Shown in pieces: positions 10,231 through 18,205 of a stretch of DNA of 64,000 nt. Source of the DNA: Frigoribacterium faeni (lineage in GTDB: Bacteria > Actinomycetota > Actinomycetes > Actinomycetales > Microbacteriaceae); contig NZ_JAAOYW010000003.1 of the NCBI RefSeq assembly GCF_011761235.1, positions 62,001-126,000 on the forward strand, given 5' to 3'. The notes below the pieces were generated by a model. It searched no databases. It saw only the letters and a program-made list of their open reading frames with translations, and was not told the DNA's origin. Made by a program: the position numbers and the translations under genes. How positions within the stretch are numbered: the first letter of the stretch is position 1; every line of letters begins with the position of its first letter.

Positions 10231-11124
10231 ATGACCGACACCACTGCCCCTGCCCCCTCGCCGACCTCGTCCGGCCCCCGCACCGCCGTCGTCCTCGGCG
10301 GCGGCGGCATCACCGGCATCGCGTGGGAGATCGGCGTGCTCACTCGCCTGCTCGAGGCCGGCGTCCCGCTCGCCGACGCCGACCTCGTCGTCGGCACGTC
10401 GGCCGGCTCCGTCGTCGGCGCCACGCTGCGCCTGGGCGGCGTCGCCGACGCGTACGCCGAGCAGCTCGAGCCCGCGGCGGCCGGCCCCGAGGCCGCCCTC
10501 GACGGCGGCGACTTCACGCAGCGCGTCGGGCAGGCGATCCAGGGAGCCACGAACGCCGAGGAGGCGCGGGCCCGGTTGGGCGCGCTCGCCCGCCAGGTGC
10601 CCGTCACCGGCACCGAACCCGAGCTCGTCACCACGATGCGCGAGCGCTTCGGCGACGCCTGGCCCGAGGGGCAGCTCGCGGTCTGCACCGTCGACGCGAC
10701 CGACGGCGAGTTCCGGGTGTTGACCGCCGCCTCCGGCGTCCCCCTGCACGTGGCCGTCGCGGCGAGCTGCTCCGTGCCGCTCGTCTGGCCGACCGTCGAG
10801 GTCGACGGGCGCCCGACGATGGACGGCGGCGTCCGCTCGGGCACCAACGCCGACGTGGCCGACGCCGCCGAGCGCGTGCTCGTGCTCTCGTGCGGACCCG
10901 AGCTGTCGCAGTCGCCGCTCGGCCCGACCCTGCCCGGCGTGGTCTCGACCCGCATGGGCGCCGACCGGCCCGTCTTCGTCGTCGAGGCGGACGCCGAGAG
11001 CCTCGCCGCCTTCGGCTCGAACTCGCTGTCGAGCGCGAACCGGGCCGCCGCCGCCGAGGCCGGGCGCCGCCAGGCCGAGGGCGTGGTCGAGGCCGTGCGC
11101 GCGTTCTGGGCCGGCGGGGCCTGA
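10231..11124 (+). CDS. Patatin-like phospholipase family protein
   Basis: A 297-aa patatin-fold lipid acyl hydrolase. The oxyanion loop is GGGGITG (23-29), the nucleophile elbow is GTSAG (55-59, Ser57), and the catalytic Asp is in the DGG motif at 198-200, the complete Ser-Asp dyad. There is no signal peptide, so it is probably cytosolic or membrane-peripheral. GAGGAG sits just before the ATG. The substrate is unknown; bacterial members range from phospholipases to lipid-remodelling esterases. No obvious operon partner. Confidence 0.92.
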   Translation: MTDTTAPAPSPTSSGPRTAVVLGGGGITGIAWEIGVLTRLLEAGVPLADADLVVGTSAGSVVGATLRLGGVADAYAEQLEPAAAGPEAALDGGDFTQRVGQAIQGATNAEEARARLGALARQVPVTGTEPELVTTMRERFGDAWPEGQLAVCTVDATDGEFRVLTAASGVPLHVAVAASCSVPLVWPTVEVDGRPTMDGGVRSGTNADVADAAERVLVLSCGPELSQSPLGPTLPGVVSTRMGADRPVFVVEADAESLAAFGSNSLSSANRAAAAEAGRRQAEGVVEAVRAFWAGGA

Positions 11125-11316
11125 GCCCTGGCCCGGACAGGGCGGGCCTCACGGCTCGTACCTCTTGACCGTCGCTCGACGGCTGCCTCCCCCGGGCGAG
11201 CCCTCACGCGCCTCGAGAGAGGCGTGACGACGGCGGCCTTCCCCCCGAGCCGCTGATGCGCTTGGCTGGGCTTCGGTGGTCGACGCGAAGTCCGCGTGGC
11301 CCAAGGGGAGAACCAC

Positions 11317-11682
11317 ATGGACGAACGTGCGGGGACGGCACTCGCGAGGGAACTCGCGCAGTGGGGGAGTCAGCGGGCCGAGCGGCTTCGGATGGCCGAC
11401 CAGTTGCACCTGGCGCGTCCGATCGACCACAACATCGTCTTCCCGACCGGGCACCAGGCCCGTCGTGCGGCGTCGGCCCTCCGTGACCGTGGCTTCCGCG
11501 TGGTGTCTCACCGCTCGACAGCCTCGAGCCGCTCCTCGTTCCGGGAGCGCGACCTCACGGCCACGCGGGCCGATGCGATGGACGACGAGTCGATGCGGAC
11601 TGTCCTCGCCCTGGTCGTCGGCATCGCCGTCGAGACCGGCGGCGACTACGACGGCTTCGGGGCGCCCGTCGTCACCGCCTAG
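11317..11682 (+). CDS. RraB-like regulator of ribonuclease
   Basis: A 121-aa protein with the RraB pattern: HNIVFPTGHQARRAASALRDRGF in the first half and TGGDYDGFGAP near the C terminus, matching the GGEYDGW end of E. coli RraB, which binds RNase E and changes its substrate choice. The ATG at 11317 was preferred over an upstream GTG because AAGGGGAG (11303-11310) is correctly spaced for it. Neighbours give no further clue. Family assignment is moderate; whether it touches an actinobacterial RNase E/G is not known. Confidence 0.72.
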   Translation: MDERAGTALARELAQWGSQRAERLRMADQLHLARPIDHNIVFPTGHQARRAASALRDRGFRVVSHRSTASSRSSFRERDLTATRADAMDDESMRTVLALVVGIAVETGGDYDGFGAPVVTA

Positions 11683-11828
11683 GCCCGGCCCGCCCGGCCC
11701 GTCGAGCCGCCGACAGCGCGCTGGGAGGCTCCTCCGAGCTGGCTGTCCGATCACTCGATCGGTGCCAGGCTGAGGTCGACCTGAGCACGACCCCGCGCAC
11801 GACCCCGCACCCGAACCCAGGAGGCCCC

Positions 11829-12383
11829 GTGGCCAGCACGAAGAAGCTCCAGAAGGCCGCGACCGCGGCGCTCGACTCCGCCCTCTCTGCCGTCGACGAC
11901 GCTCGCAAGGGCGTCAAGGCGCTGGCGAAGGCCGACGGCGCGAAGAAGACCAAGAAGGCCCGCGGCTCGGTCGAGGACGCCCTCGACACCGCCGCGAGCA
12001 AGATCAGCGCCGCCGAGAAGGCGACGAAGAAGGCCGTGAAGAAGGCGGCCGCGAGCTCTGCAGGGGAGGCGCCCACCGCCTCCTCGGCGCCCGCCCGCGA
12101 GCCGGCGCCCCAGCCCACGAAGTCGCACGAGCAGGTCGAGGCGGAGGTCGCGCAGAAGTCCGTCGTGCCGACGACCGGCGCGCCGAAGGGCCCCGAGGCT
12201 GCCTACACGCCGCCGCTGCCGCACGCCGACGAGACGACGGTCACCGCCCACGACGGCTCCGAGGCGCAGGTCGACCTGCACGCCCAGACCCTCGTCGCGC
12301 TGCGCGGGCTCGCGACCGACAAGGGCGTCACCGGCGTCTCGCGCCTCACCAAGGCCCAGCTGATCGAGAAGCTGCAGGCCTAG
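11829..12383 (+). CDS. Lys/Ala-rich histone-H1-like protein with a C-terminal SAP/Rho-N-like motif
   Basis: 184 aa starting at GTG 11829. Residues 1-75 are alternating Lys and Ala (KKLQKAATAAL, GAKKTKKARG, ATKKAVKKAAA), like bacterial histone-H1-type tails and nucleoid proteins. A Pro/Ala linker follows, then a C-terminal helix-turn-helix-sized motif, LRGLATDKGVTGVSRLTKAQ, resembling the Rho N-terminal or SAP fold used for nucleic-acid binding. The combination suggests a DNA- or RNA-binding protein; the specific role is unknown. Its gene ends at a strong T-tailed terminator. Confidence 0.65.
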   Translation: MASTKKLQKAATAALDSALSAVDDARKGVKALAKADGAKKTKKARGSVEDALDTAASKISAAEKATKKAVKKAAASSAGEAPTASSAPAREPAPQPTKSHEQVEAEVAQKSVVPTTGAPKGPEAAYTPPLPHADETTVTAHDGSEAQVDLHAQTLVALRGLATDKGVTGVSRLTKAQLIEKLQA

Positions 12384-12429
12384 GCCTGCCGGGCCCTAGG
12401 CCCTAGGCCCGAGGCCCTGCCGGGGCCGC

Positions 12430-12489
12430 CGCGAACCGACGAGAAAGGCTCTTCAGGCCCGCCTGAGGAGCCTTTTTCGTCGGTTCGCG
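12430..12489. terminator. Long intrinsic terminator hairpin
   Basis: Arms of 29 nt (12430-12458 and 12461-12489) pair with a single non-pairing position and one G-U wobble around a minimal loop. TTTTT lies inside the right arm opposite AGAAA, so both strands carry a U-rich 3' side. It separates the convergent H1-like gene and the class V aminotransferase gene. Confidence 0.85.
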
Positions 12490-12524
12490 CCGGTCCGGGA
12501 GCGCCGGCCGCGACCGCCGCCGGC

Positions 12525-13733
12525 CTAGCCCGCGGCGAACTCCTCGACGCCGGCGACGAGCCGGTCGACGTCGTCCTGGTCGGTGTACGCCGCGAGGCCG
12601 ATGCGCAGGCCGGTCGTGTCGTCGTCGAGGCCCATCGCCTGCCACGCCTCGATCGCGTAGAAGTGGCCGGCGGGAGCCAGCACGTCGCGGGTCGCGAGGT
12701 GCGCCGCGAGGTCGCGCATCCGGCGCCCCGCGATCGTCACGTAGAGGGTGGGCGTGCGCCGGGCCGCCCGGGAGTGCAGCGTGAGCCCCGCCACCTGCCC
12801 CAGTCGCCGTTCGAGCTGCGTGCGCAGGGCGGTCTCGTGCTCGTGGACCGCGGCGAAGGAGGCGACCAGCGCCTCCCTGCGGCTGGTCGCGTCGCCGGGC
12901 GCGATGCCGGCCAGGAAGTCGACGGCGGCCGTGGCCCCGGCCAGCTGTTCGTACGGCAGCGTGCCGAACTCGAAGCGCTCGGGCACGACGTCGGTCGAGG
13001 GCAGCAGCTTGGCGGGACGGATGCCCTCGAGCAGCTCGGGGTCGGCACCGAGCACGCCGCAGTGCGGCCCGGCGAACTTGTAGGGCGAGCAGACGACGAA
13101 GTCGGCGCCGAGCGCCGCCCGGTCGACGACCTCGTGCGCCGCGAAGTGCACGGCGTCGACCCATACGAGCGCGCCCACGGCGTGCGCCCGGTCGGCGATC
13201 GCGGCGACCGGCGGCTGGGTGCCGAGCAGGTTGGAGGCGGCGGTCAGGGCCACGAGACGGGTGCGGTCGGTGATCGCCGCGGCGACCGACGCGAGGTCGA
13301 GCTCGCCCGTCGCCGGGTCGAGCTCGATCCAGCGCACCGTCGCGCCGACGGCCTCGGCTGCCTGCAGCCAGGGGCGGACGTTCGAGTCGTGGTCGAGGCG
13401 GCAGACGACGACCTCGTCGCCCGCGCCCCACGACGCCGAGAGGTGGCGCGAGAAGTCGTAGGTGAGCTGGGTCGCGCTGCGGCCGTGGACGACGCCCGCC
13501 GCGGGCACGCCGAGGAGGTCGGCGTAGGCGGCGCGGAACGCCTGCACCGTCGCCTCGCTGTTGCGCTCGGAGAGGGTGCTCGTGCCGCGGATCGACGTCG
13601 GCCCCGTCATCGCACGGAGGATCGCCTCGCCGACGACCCGGGGGGTCTGCGTGCCGCCCGGTCCGTCGAAGTGGGCGATGCCCGACGAGAGGGACGGGTA
13701 GGCAAAGCGGAGGGCGGCGACGTCGAGGGGCAT
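12525..13733 (-). CDS. Class V aminotransferase, cysteine desulfurase-like
   Basis: A 402-aa PLP enzyme of fold type I. The Schiff-base lysine is K219 in CSPYKFAGPHCG; the cofactor Asp is in WVDAVHFAAH (190-198). It belongs to the cysteine-desulfurase-like group annotated TIGR01976-type, not to NifS/IscS/SufS: SPYKF..P replaces the usual HK motif and I see no clear active-site cysteine loop. The substrate is therefore open (cysteine desulfurase, selenocysteine lyase or another amino acid). It is monocistronic, with ATG at 13733. Confidence 0.85.
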   Translation of the reverse strand: MPLDVAALRFAYPSLSSGIAHFDGPGGTQTPRVVGEAILRAMTGPTSIRGTSTLSERNSEATVQAFRAAYADLLGVPAAGVVHGRSATQLTYDFSRHLSASWGAGDEVVVCRLDHDSNVRPWLQAAEAVGATVRWIELDPATGELDLASVAAAITDRTRLVALTAASNLLGTQPPVAAIADRAHAVGALVWVDAVHFAAHEVVDRAALGADFVVCSPYKFAGPHCGVLGADPELLEGIRPAKLLPSTDVVPERFEFGTLPYEQLAGATAAVDFLAGIAPGDATSRREALVASFAAVHEHETALRTQLERRLGQVAGLTLHSRAARRTPTLYVTIAGRRMRDLAAHLATRDVLAPAGHFYAIEAWQAMGLDDDTTGLRIGLAAYTDQDDVDRLVAGVEEFAAG

Positions 13734-13819
13734 GCACCCTGCTTACCAGGTGCTGGTGCCCTCGACGTCGCCGCCCTCAGGACAGCAGGCGGACGCGCCT
13801 CGCTGCCGGGCGACCGAGG

Positions 13820-14374
13820 TCAGCTCGCGACGGCCTCCTGCTCGCGCTTCGGCAGGACCCAGCCGGGACGCACGAAGTGGCAGGTGTAGCCGTTGGGGAG
13901 CTTCTCCAGGTAGTCCTGGTGCTCTTCTTCCGCCTCCCAGAAGTCGCCGACGGCCTCGACCTCGGTGACGACCTTGCCCGGCCAGAGGCCCGAGGCGTCG
14001 ACGTCGCTGATCGTGTCGAGCGCCGTCGCGCGCTGCTCGTCGGACGTGTAGAAGATCGCCGACCGGTAGCTGTCGCCGATGTCGTTGCCCTGGCGGTCCT
14101 TCGTCGACGGGTCGTGGATCTGGAAGAAGAACTCGAGCAGCTCGCGGTAGCTGATCACCGAGGGGTCGAAGACGATCTCGACGGCCTCGGCGTGGCCGGC
14201 GTGGTTGCGGTAGGTGGCGTTCGGGGTGTGGCCGCCCGAGTAGCCGACGCGGCTCGAGACGATGCCGGGTCGACGACGGAGCAGCTGCTGCGCGCCCCAG
14301 AAGCAGCCGCCGGCGAGGACGGCTCGCTCGGTGGTGGTGCCGGCGGCGGGGGAGTCGGGTGCGATGTCGTTCAT
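13820..14374 (-). CDS. msrA: Peptide-methionine (S)-S-oxide reductase
   Basis: A 184-aa MsrA that repairs the S-epimer of methionine sulfoxide. The catalytic cysteine C24 is in [32 protein letters not shown] and [10 protein letters not shown] are family motifs. No C-terminal resolving Cys pair is visible, so recycling may use another thiol. On the minus strand TAGATT lies seven bases before the ATG at 14374, without a ribosome-binding site, so a leaderless transcript is likely. The much longer open frame upstream is not supported. Confidence 0.95.
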   Translation of the reverse strand: MNDIAPDSPAAGTTTERAVLAGGCFWGAQQLLRRRPGIVSSRVGYSGGHTPNATYRNHAGHAEAVEIVFDPSVISYRELLEFFFQIHDPSTKDRQGNDIGDSYRSAIFYTSDEQRATALDTISDVDASGLWPGKVVTEVEAVGDFWEAEEEHQDYLEKLPNGYTCHFVRPGWVLPKREQEAVAS

Positions 14375-14497
14375 GCCGGTGAATCTACGCCCGACGACCG
14401 ACAGCCCCGTGTGGCCGGGCCGAGAGGCTGCTGTGCGCGTCGTGCACCTTGTGCCCCGGAGCTTGCGCCCCCGTCGCGGCCCGGGGAGGATCGCTGC

Positions 14498-14659
14498 ATG
14501 GAGTCCTTCATCGTCGCCCTGATCGTCCTCGGAGCCGTCGTGGTGATCGTGGGGATCGTCATCGCCCTCGTCACGCCCGTGCTGTCCGCGCTGCTCGAGC
14601 GCCGCGCCGCCGCGAAGGGCCGTCCCGCGCCGGCCTCGGCCTACCGCACCGGCCGCTGA
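14498..14659 (+). CDS. Small single-span membrane protein
   Basis: A 53-aa protein below most gene-calling cut-offs. It starts at ATG 14498 behind GGGGAGGA (about 14482-14490), an unusually good ribosome-binding site. An N-terminal membrane helix ([20 protein letters not shown]) and a short basic tail ([11 protein letters not shown]) are the whole protein. I do not recognise the family. The strong ribosome-binding site, good hydrophobic segment and GC-rich third positions support translation. Confidence 0.6.
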   Translation: MESFIVALIVLGAVVVIVGIVIALVTPVLSALLERRAAAKGRPAPASAYRTGR

Positions 14660-15015
14660 CCCCGGCCGCACCGACGCGCGCCGTCCGTCACCCCGGCCGC
14701 CTCGGGCCGTCGGGGGAGTGGTGCCTCGGGAGCGCGGTCCTGCCGTGAAGCTCATCCGCGCTCCGCGAGACACCGGACCGGGGGTTCACGACGTCCCGGC
14801 CTGCTCCCACGCTACGTCGGTCGGCGGGCCGCTCCAAACCGAGAAAATGCTGGTCACAGGGCTCGAATTCGTTAGACGCTCTAGCGTCGCCGCGCGACCA
14901 GGGCTTTCCCCGCGATGCGCCGGGCGGGTGCTCTGTCCAGTTTGCGAATGCGTGCGCGGTCGTCGGCGACCGGGCCCGCGCCTCCTGCGCTCGTCGGCCC
15001 TGCGATGATCGACGG
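14660..15015. other. 356-bp intergenic region upstream of the ABC-F gene
   Basis: No convincing gene. An AT-richer island at about 14835-14890 carries a perfect dyad GACGCT-CT-AGCGTC (14875-14888). A 15-mer CTGTCCAGTTTGCGA (14933-14947) recurs with one change at 17385-17399. These are candidate promoter or operator elements for the ABC-F gene, whose ATG at 15016 has GATGAT six bases ahead. Confidence 0.5.
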
Positions 15016-16641
15016 ATGAGCCTCATCCGACTGCACGACGTGTCCGTCCGCTTCGAGAACGCCCCCGTGCTGCGCGAGGCCTTCTTCCGGCTCGAGCAGG
15101 GCGACCGCGTCGGGCTGATCGGACGCAACGGGTCGGGCAAGTCGACGCTGCTCAAGCTCGTGCTCGAGCAGGTGCAGCCCGACGAGGGCACCGTCACGGT
15201 CGAGCCGGGCACGCGCATCGGCTACTTCTCGCAGTTCAGCGAGCTCGACGGCACCGCGACGGTGACCGAGGTGCTGCAGGGCCTGTTCGAGGGCGTGCGC
15301 GCCATGGAGGCCGAGCTCGCCGAGATCGACGCCGCCATCGCCGTCGCGGCCGTCGACCCCGACCAGGGCGACGAGCTGACCCGCCTGATCGAGCGCCAGG
15401 CCGAGCTCTTCGCCGAGATGGACCGCCAGGACGGCTGGGACTACCCCCGCCACATCGACACGGCGCTGACCACGCTCGGCTTCACCGACGAGCACCGCTC
15501 GCTGCCCATCGACGACCTGTCGGGCGGCTGGCGCAACCGCGCCGCGCTCGCCAAGATCCTGCTCGAGCAGCCCGACGTGCTGCTGCTCGACGAGCCGACG
15601 AACTTCCTCGACGTGGCGGGCGTCGAGTGGCTCGAGCAGTGGTTCCGCGACTTCCGCGGCGCGGCCGTCGTCGTCTCGCACGACCGGCAGTTCCTCGACG
15701 CGGTCGTCACGCGCATCGTCGAGGTCGAGGCGTTCCACCTGCACGAGTACCCGGGCGACTTCGCCGAGTACGTCGTGCAGAAGCAGTTCCGCCTGAAGAC
15801 CATCGAGCAGCAGTTCGCGCACGAGTCCGAGCTGCTCGCCTTCGAGTCGGAGGGCATCTCGGACCGGCGCGAGGCGGCCAAGGTCGCCAAGGCCCAGAAG
15901 GCAGGAGGCGCGGGCGGCCTGACGAAGGAGCTCGCGAAGATCAAGAAGCAGCGCACGCCCCGCCCCGTCGACCAGATCATCACCGAGATCTACGGCGGGC
16001 TGCACGTCAAGGACGTGCTCTGCCGCGTCGGGGGGCTCGGCAAGTCGTACGGCGACCGCACCCTGTTCGACGACGTCTCGTTCGAGCTGCGCCGCCGCGA
16101 CCGGATGGTCGTCTCCGGCTCGAACGGCAGCGGCAAGAGCACGCTGCTGCGCGTGCTCGCGGGGGAGGAGCGGGCCGACCGCGGGCGCGTCGACTGGGCG
16201 GCCGGCGCCCGCGTCGTCTCGTACGACCAGGTGCTCGCCGACCTCGACGACCAGGACACCGTCACGCACGCGGTGAACGCGATGCCCGACAGCCTCGCGC
16301 TGACGGCGACGCGCAAGTCGGTCGCGCGGTTCCTCACCATGTTCCAGTTCTCGGAGGCCGACGTGAAGCAGCGCATCGGCGCGCTCAGCGGGGGCCAGCG
16401 GGCCCGGGTCGCGATGGCGCAGTGCCTGCTGTCGGGCGCCTCCGTGCTGTTGCTCGACGAGCCGACGAACCACCTCGACCTCGCGAGCACGCAGGTGATG
16501 GAGCGGGCGCTCGTGCACTTCCCGGGGGCCGTGGTCGTCGTCAGCCACGACCGGTTCTTCAGCGAGAAGGTCGGCAACCGGCGCGTGGTGTTCGGCGCCG
16601 AGGGCGCCGCGGTCGGCGAGCTCGAGGTCGGCGCGGCCTGA
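15016..16641 (+). CDS. ABC-F family ATPase (ribosome-associated)
   Basis: A 541-aa protein with two nucleotide-binding domains and no membrane segment. Walker A motifs are GRNGSGKST (36-44) and GSNGSGKST in domain 2; signatures are LSGGWRNRAALAK and LSGGQRARVAMAQ; Walker B motifs are LLLDEPTNFLD and LLLDEPTNHLD. A charged linker with EGISDRREAAKVAKAQK lies between. ABC-F proteins act in the ribosomal E site, some as translation factors, some as antibiotic-resistance proteins. The linker type and the downstream MarR gene make a regulated, protective function possible but not shown. Confidence 0.9.
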   Translation: MSLIRLHDVSVRFENAPVLREAFFRLEQGDRVGLIGRNGSGKSTLLKLVLEQVQPDEGTVTVEPGTRIGYFSQFSELDGTATVTEVLQGLFEGVRAMEAELAEIDAAIAVAAVDPDQGDELTRLIERQAELFAEMDRQDGWDYPRHIDTALTTLGFTDEHRSLPIDDLSGGWRNRAALAKILLEQPDVLLLDEPTNFLDVAGVEWLEQWFRDFRGAAVVVSHDRQFLDAVVTRIVEVEAFHLHEYPGDFAEYVVQKQFRLKTIEQQFAHESELLAFESEGISDRREAAKVAKAQKAGGAGGLTKELAKIKKQRTPRPVDQIITEIYGGLHVKDVLCRVGGLGKSYGDRTLFDDVSFELRRRDRMVVSGSNGSGKSTLLRVLAGEERADRGRVDWAAGARVVSYDQVLADLDDQDTVTHAVNAMPDSLALTATRKSVARFLTMFQFSEADVKQRIGALSGGQRARVAMAQCLLSGASVLLLDEPTNHLDLASTQVMERALVHFPGAVVVVSHDRFFSEKVGNRRVVFGAEGAAVGELEVGAA

Positions 16642-16681
16642 CCTGGGCCGGAGCCTGGCCTCCGCCGGGGCCGCGGGGTGT

Positions 16682-16705
16682 TGACTGGGCGGGCTGCGCC
16701 AGTCA
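16682..16705. promoter_or_regulatory. Candidate MarR operator
   Basis: Inverted repeat TGACTGG (16682-16688) and CCAGTCA (16699-16705), perfect over seven bases with a 10-nt spacer, 53 bp before the MarR start. TTGACT at its left edge could also be a -35 element. Autoregulation is inferred from position. Confidence 0.45.
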
Positions 16706-16757
16706 GGTCTGTCGTGGAGAGCCCTCCTCCGAGCACCGACCCAGAATCGAGGCCGTC

Positions 16758-17360
16758 ATGGCCCGCCCCGCACTGCACGCACCCGACGACCACGACGCGG
16801 TCGCGACGACCGAGCCCGACGCGGTCGCGACGACCGAGCCCACCGACCAGGACCTGCGGAACGCCCAGGTCGTCGACACCGGCATGCCGCTGCTCGCGGA
16901 GCGGGCGCCGACCGACGCGGCGGCCGAGATCCTGTCGCGGATGCGCCGGGTGCGCGACGCCGACATCGCCTTCGCGCTGCAGCTGCGCCAGCAGCTCCAG
17001 CTCAGCGGCAACGACCTCGCCGCCGTCACGCTCATCCAGCACTGCGAGACCAAGGGCACGAACGCCCACGCGAAGGACATCGCGCACCAGCTCGGCGTCA
17101 CCAGCGCCGCGGCGACGATCATCGTCGACCGGCTCGTCGCGCTCGGGCACGTCGAGCGGAAGCCCGACCCGCACGACGGCCGCCAGCGCATCCTCAGCCT
17201 GACGCCGAGCACGTGCGCGCTGCTCGAGGGCGCGACCCGTGAGGCGGACGAGGCGCTCGCCGAGCTCGCCGCCACCCTGTCGACCCGGGAGCGCACGCGG
17301 CTGTCGACGCTGCTCGACGCGGTGGCCGAGATCCTCGACGCCGGTCCCGCCGCCTCCTAG
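16758..17360 (+). CDS. MarR family transcriptional regulator
   Basis: A 200-aa protein with an N-terminal 55-residue acidic, low-complexity extension followed by the MarR winged helix: AKDIAHQLGVTSAAATIIVDRL as recognition region and GHVERKPDPHDGRQRILSLT as the wing. The gene is 116 bp after the ABC-F gene on the same strand; co-regulation with a potential antibiotic-protection ATPase is plausible. The extension contains an exact eight-residue tandem duplication (DAVATTEP twice). Confidence 0.88.
   Translation: MARPALHAPDDHDAVATTEPDAVATTEPTDQDLRNAQVVDTGMPLLAERAPTDAAAEILSRMRRVRDADIAFALQLRQQLQLSGNDLAAVTLIQHCETKGTNAHAKDIAHQLGVTSAAATIIVDRLVALGHVERKPDPHDGRQRILSLTPSTCALLEGATREADEALAELAATLSTRERTRLSTLLDAVAEILDAGPAAS
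16794..16841 (+). repeat. Exact 24-bp tandem duplication inside the MarR gene
   Basis: Two identical 24-bp units (16794-16817 and 16818-16841) encode DAVATTEP twice in the disordered N-terminal extension. The identity at third positions indicates a recent in-frame duplication. Confidence 0.9.
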
Positions 17361-17583
17361 GCTCCGCCGCGGGCGGCCGCGGGCCTGTCCGGTTTGCGAT
17401 GTTCTCAAGCCGTTTAGCTTTCCGCATTAGGCACGGCGGGCTCGGGGGCATAGCGTCGGGGTACCGGATCTTCCCCTCCCTTGCTCTTCGCCGATACGCC
17501 GCCAACACCTGGTGGTCCTCGCGGAGCACCGTGCACCCGGTTGACGCGAGGCCAGCTACGCCTCAGACCACGGTCGTGTCCTC
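17361..17583. other. Intergenic region after the MarR gene
   Basis: 223 bp of lower GC than its surroundings. It contains CTGTCCGGTTTGCGA (17385-17399), sister of the motif at 14933. TTTGCG (17393-17398) followed 17 bases later by TAGCTT is a possible -35/-10 pair reading toward the small ORF at 17584. Confidence 0.35.
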
Positions 17584-17817
17584 ATGACGATCCTCGATCC
17601 TGTCCAGACCGCCTCTCGCTCCTCCCGGCTCGTCCGCGAGACGCCGGCGGCGAACCGCCCCCTCCGCTCCGCACGCCGCGTGAGCAGCTACGTCGCCGCA
17701 CCCGGCGCCGTCCCCGTCCGCATCGGCTCGTACCGACGCCCCGTCCGCACGTCGCGCCCCGTCCGGGCCACCGCCGACGTGACCTACAGCGACTTCTTCG
17801 CCGCCCCCGGCGCCTGA
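17584..17817 (+). CDS. Small basic hypothetical protein
   Basis: A 77-aa arginine- and serine-rich protein (about 17% Arg) with RRVSSYVAAPGAVPVRIGSY and RRPVRTSRPVR in the middle and a short acidic-aromatic end VTYSDFFAAPGA. I do not recognise it. No strong ribosome-binding site precedes the ATG. It lies in a patch of very short ORFs between the MarR and siderophore genes and could be a small cationic protein or an uncharacterised peptide precursor; expression is unproven. Confidence 0.45.
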   Translation: MTILDPVQTASRSSRLVRETPAANRPLRSARRVSSYVAAPGAVPVRIGSYRRPVRTSRPVRATADVTYSDFFAAPGA

Positions 17818-17873
17818 CGTCTCGGCGCGAGACGTCGGCCGTGTGCCGACGACGAGCCGCCCCGCACCCCCTC

Positions 17874-17926
17874 GGCACCGCCCCCTCAGGCACCGCCCCC
17901 TCGGCACCGCCCCCTCCGGCACCGCC
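17874..17926 (+). repeat. Tandem GGCACCGCCCCCTC repeats
   Basis: Three copies of the 14-mer GGCACCGCCCCCTC (17874-17887, 17889-17902, 17903-17916) with occasional one-base spacers and a partial fourth (17918-17926). Non-coding; located between two small ORFs. Confidence 0.85.
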
Positions 17927-18012
17927 GGATGTCGACACTCCGACGACCACGGCCCCGTCCAGCACCCCGGACGCGACCGTTCCCCCTGCTCCCCTCACCC
18001 GAGAGGCACCTC

Positions 18013-18117
18013 GTGACCCAGATCCCCTTCACCCCCGCATCCGCCGTCGACCACGTGTCGATCACGACCGAGGCCATCGACATCGTCTCGCTGATGACCG
18101 CGCAGGACGCCGCGTGA
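18013..18117 (+). CDS. Putative 34-aa small protein
   Basis: A GTG at 18013 preceded by GAGAGG (18001-18006) at ideal spacing opens a 34-codon frame rich in Thr, Ile and Val (VDHVSITTEAIDIVSLMTAQ). Its TGA overlaps the GTG of the next tiny frame, GTGA, the coupling style of this genome's operons. No family recognised. The good ribosome-binding site is the main evidence. Confidence 0.4.
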   Translation: MTQIPFTPASAVDHVSITTEAIDIVSLMTAQDAA

Positions 18118-18200
18118 CGGCCGCCGAGCTGGCCGCCCTCCCGCCCGAGGCGCTCGTCGACCTCGTCCGCCGCGTGCTGCGCGACCCCGCCGCGAGCTAG
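18114..18200 (+). CDS. Putative 28-aa small protein, coupled to the preceding frame
   Basis: Begins on the GTGA overlap with the 34-aa frame and encodes a short amphipathic helix-like peptide, ELAALPPEALVDLVRRVLRD. It ends five bases before the convergent siderophore-interacting gene. The length allows chance occurrence; the overlap geometry is the argument for reality. Confidence 0.35.
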   Translation: MTAAELAALPPEALVDLVRRVLRDPAAS

Positions 18201-18205
18201 TCCGG

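Noticed and set aside
12525-13733. Assignment as sufS/iscS
   Set aside because: The lysine motif and surrounding residues differ from NifS/SufS, and there are no suf or isc neighbours.
14855-14880. tRNA-like T-loop sequence GGCTCGAATTC
   Set aside because: No acceptor, D or anticodon stem can be folded around it.
17874-17926. Short repeat cluster as a CRISPR array
   Set aside because: Units abut directly with 0-1 base between them; there are no spacers and no cas genes.
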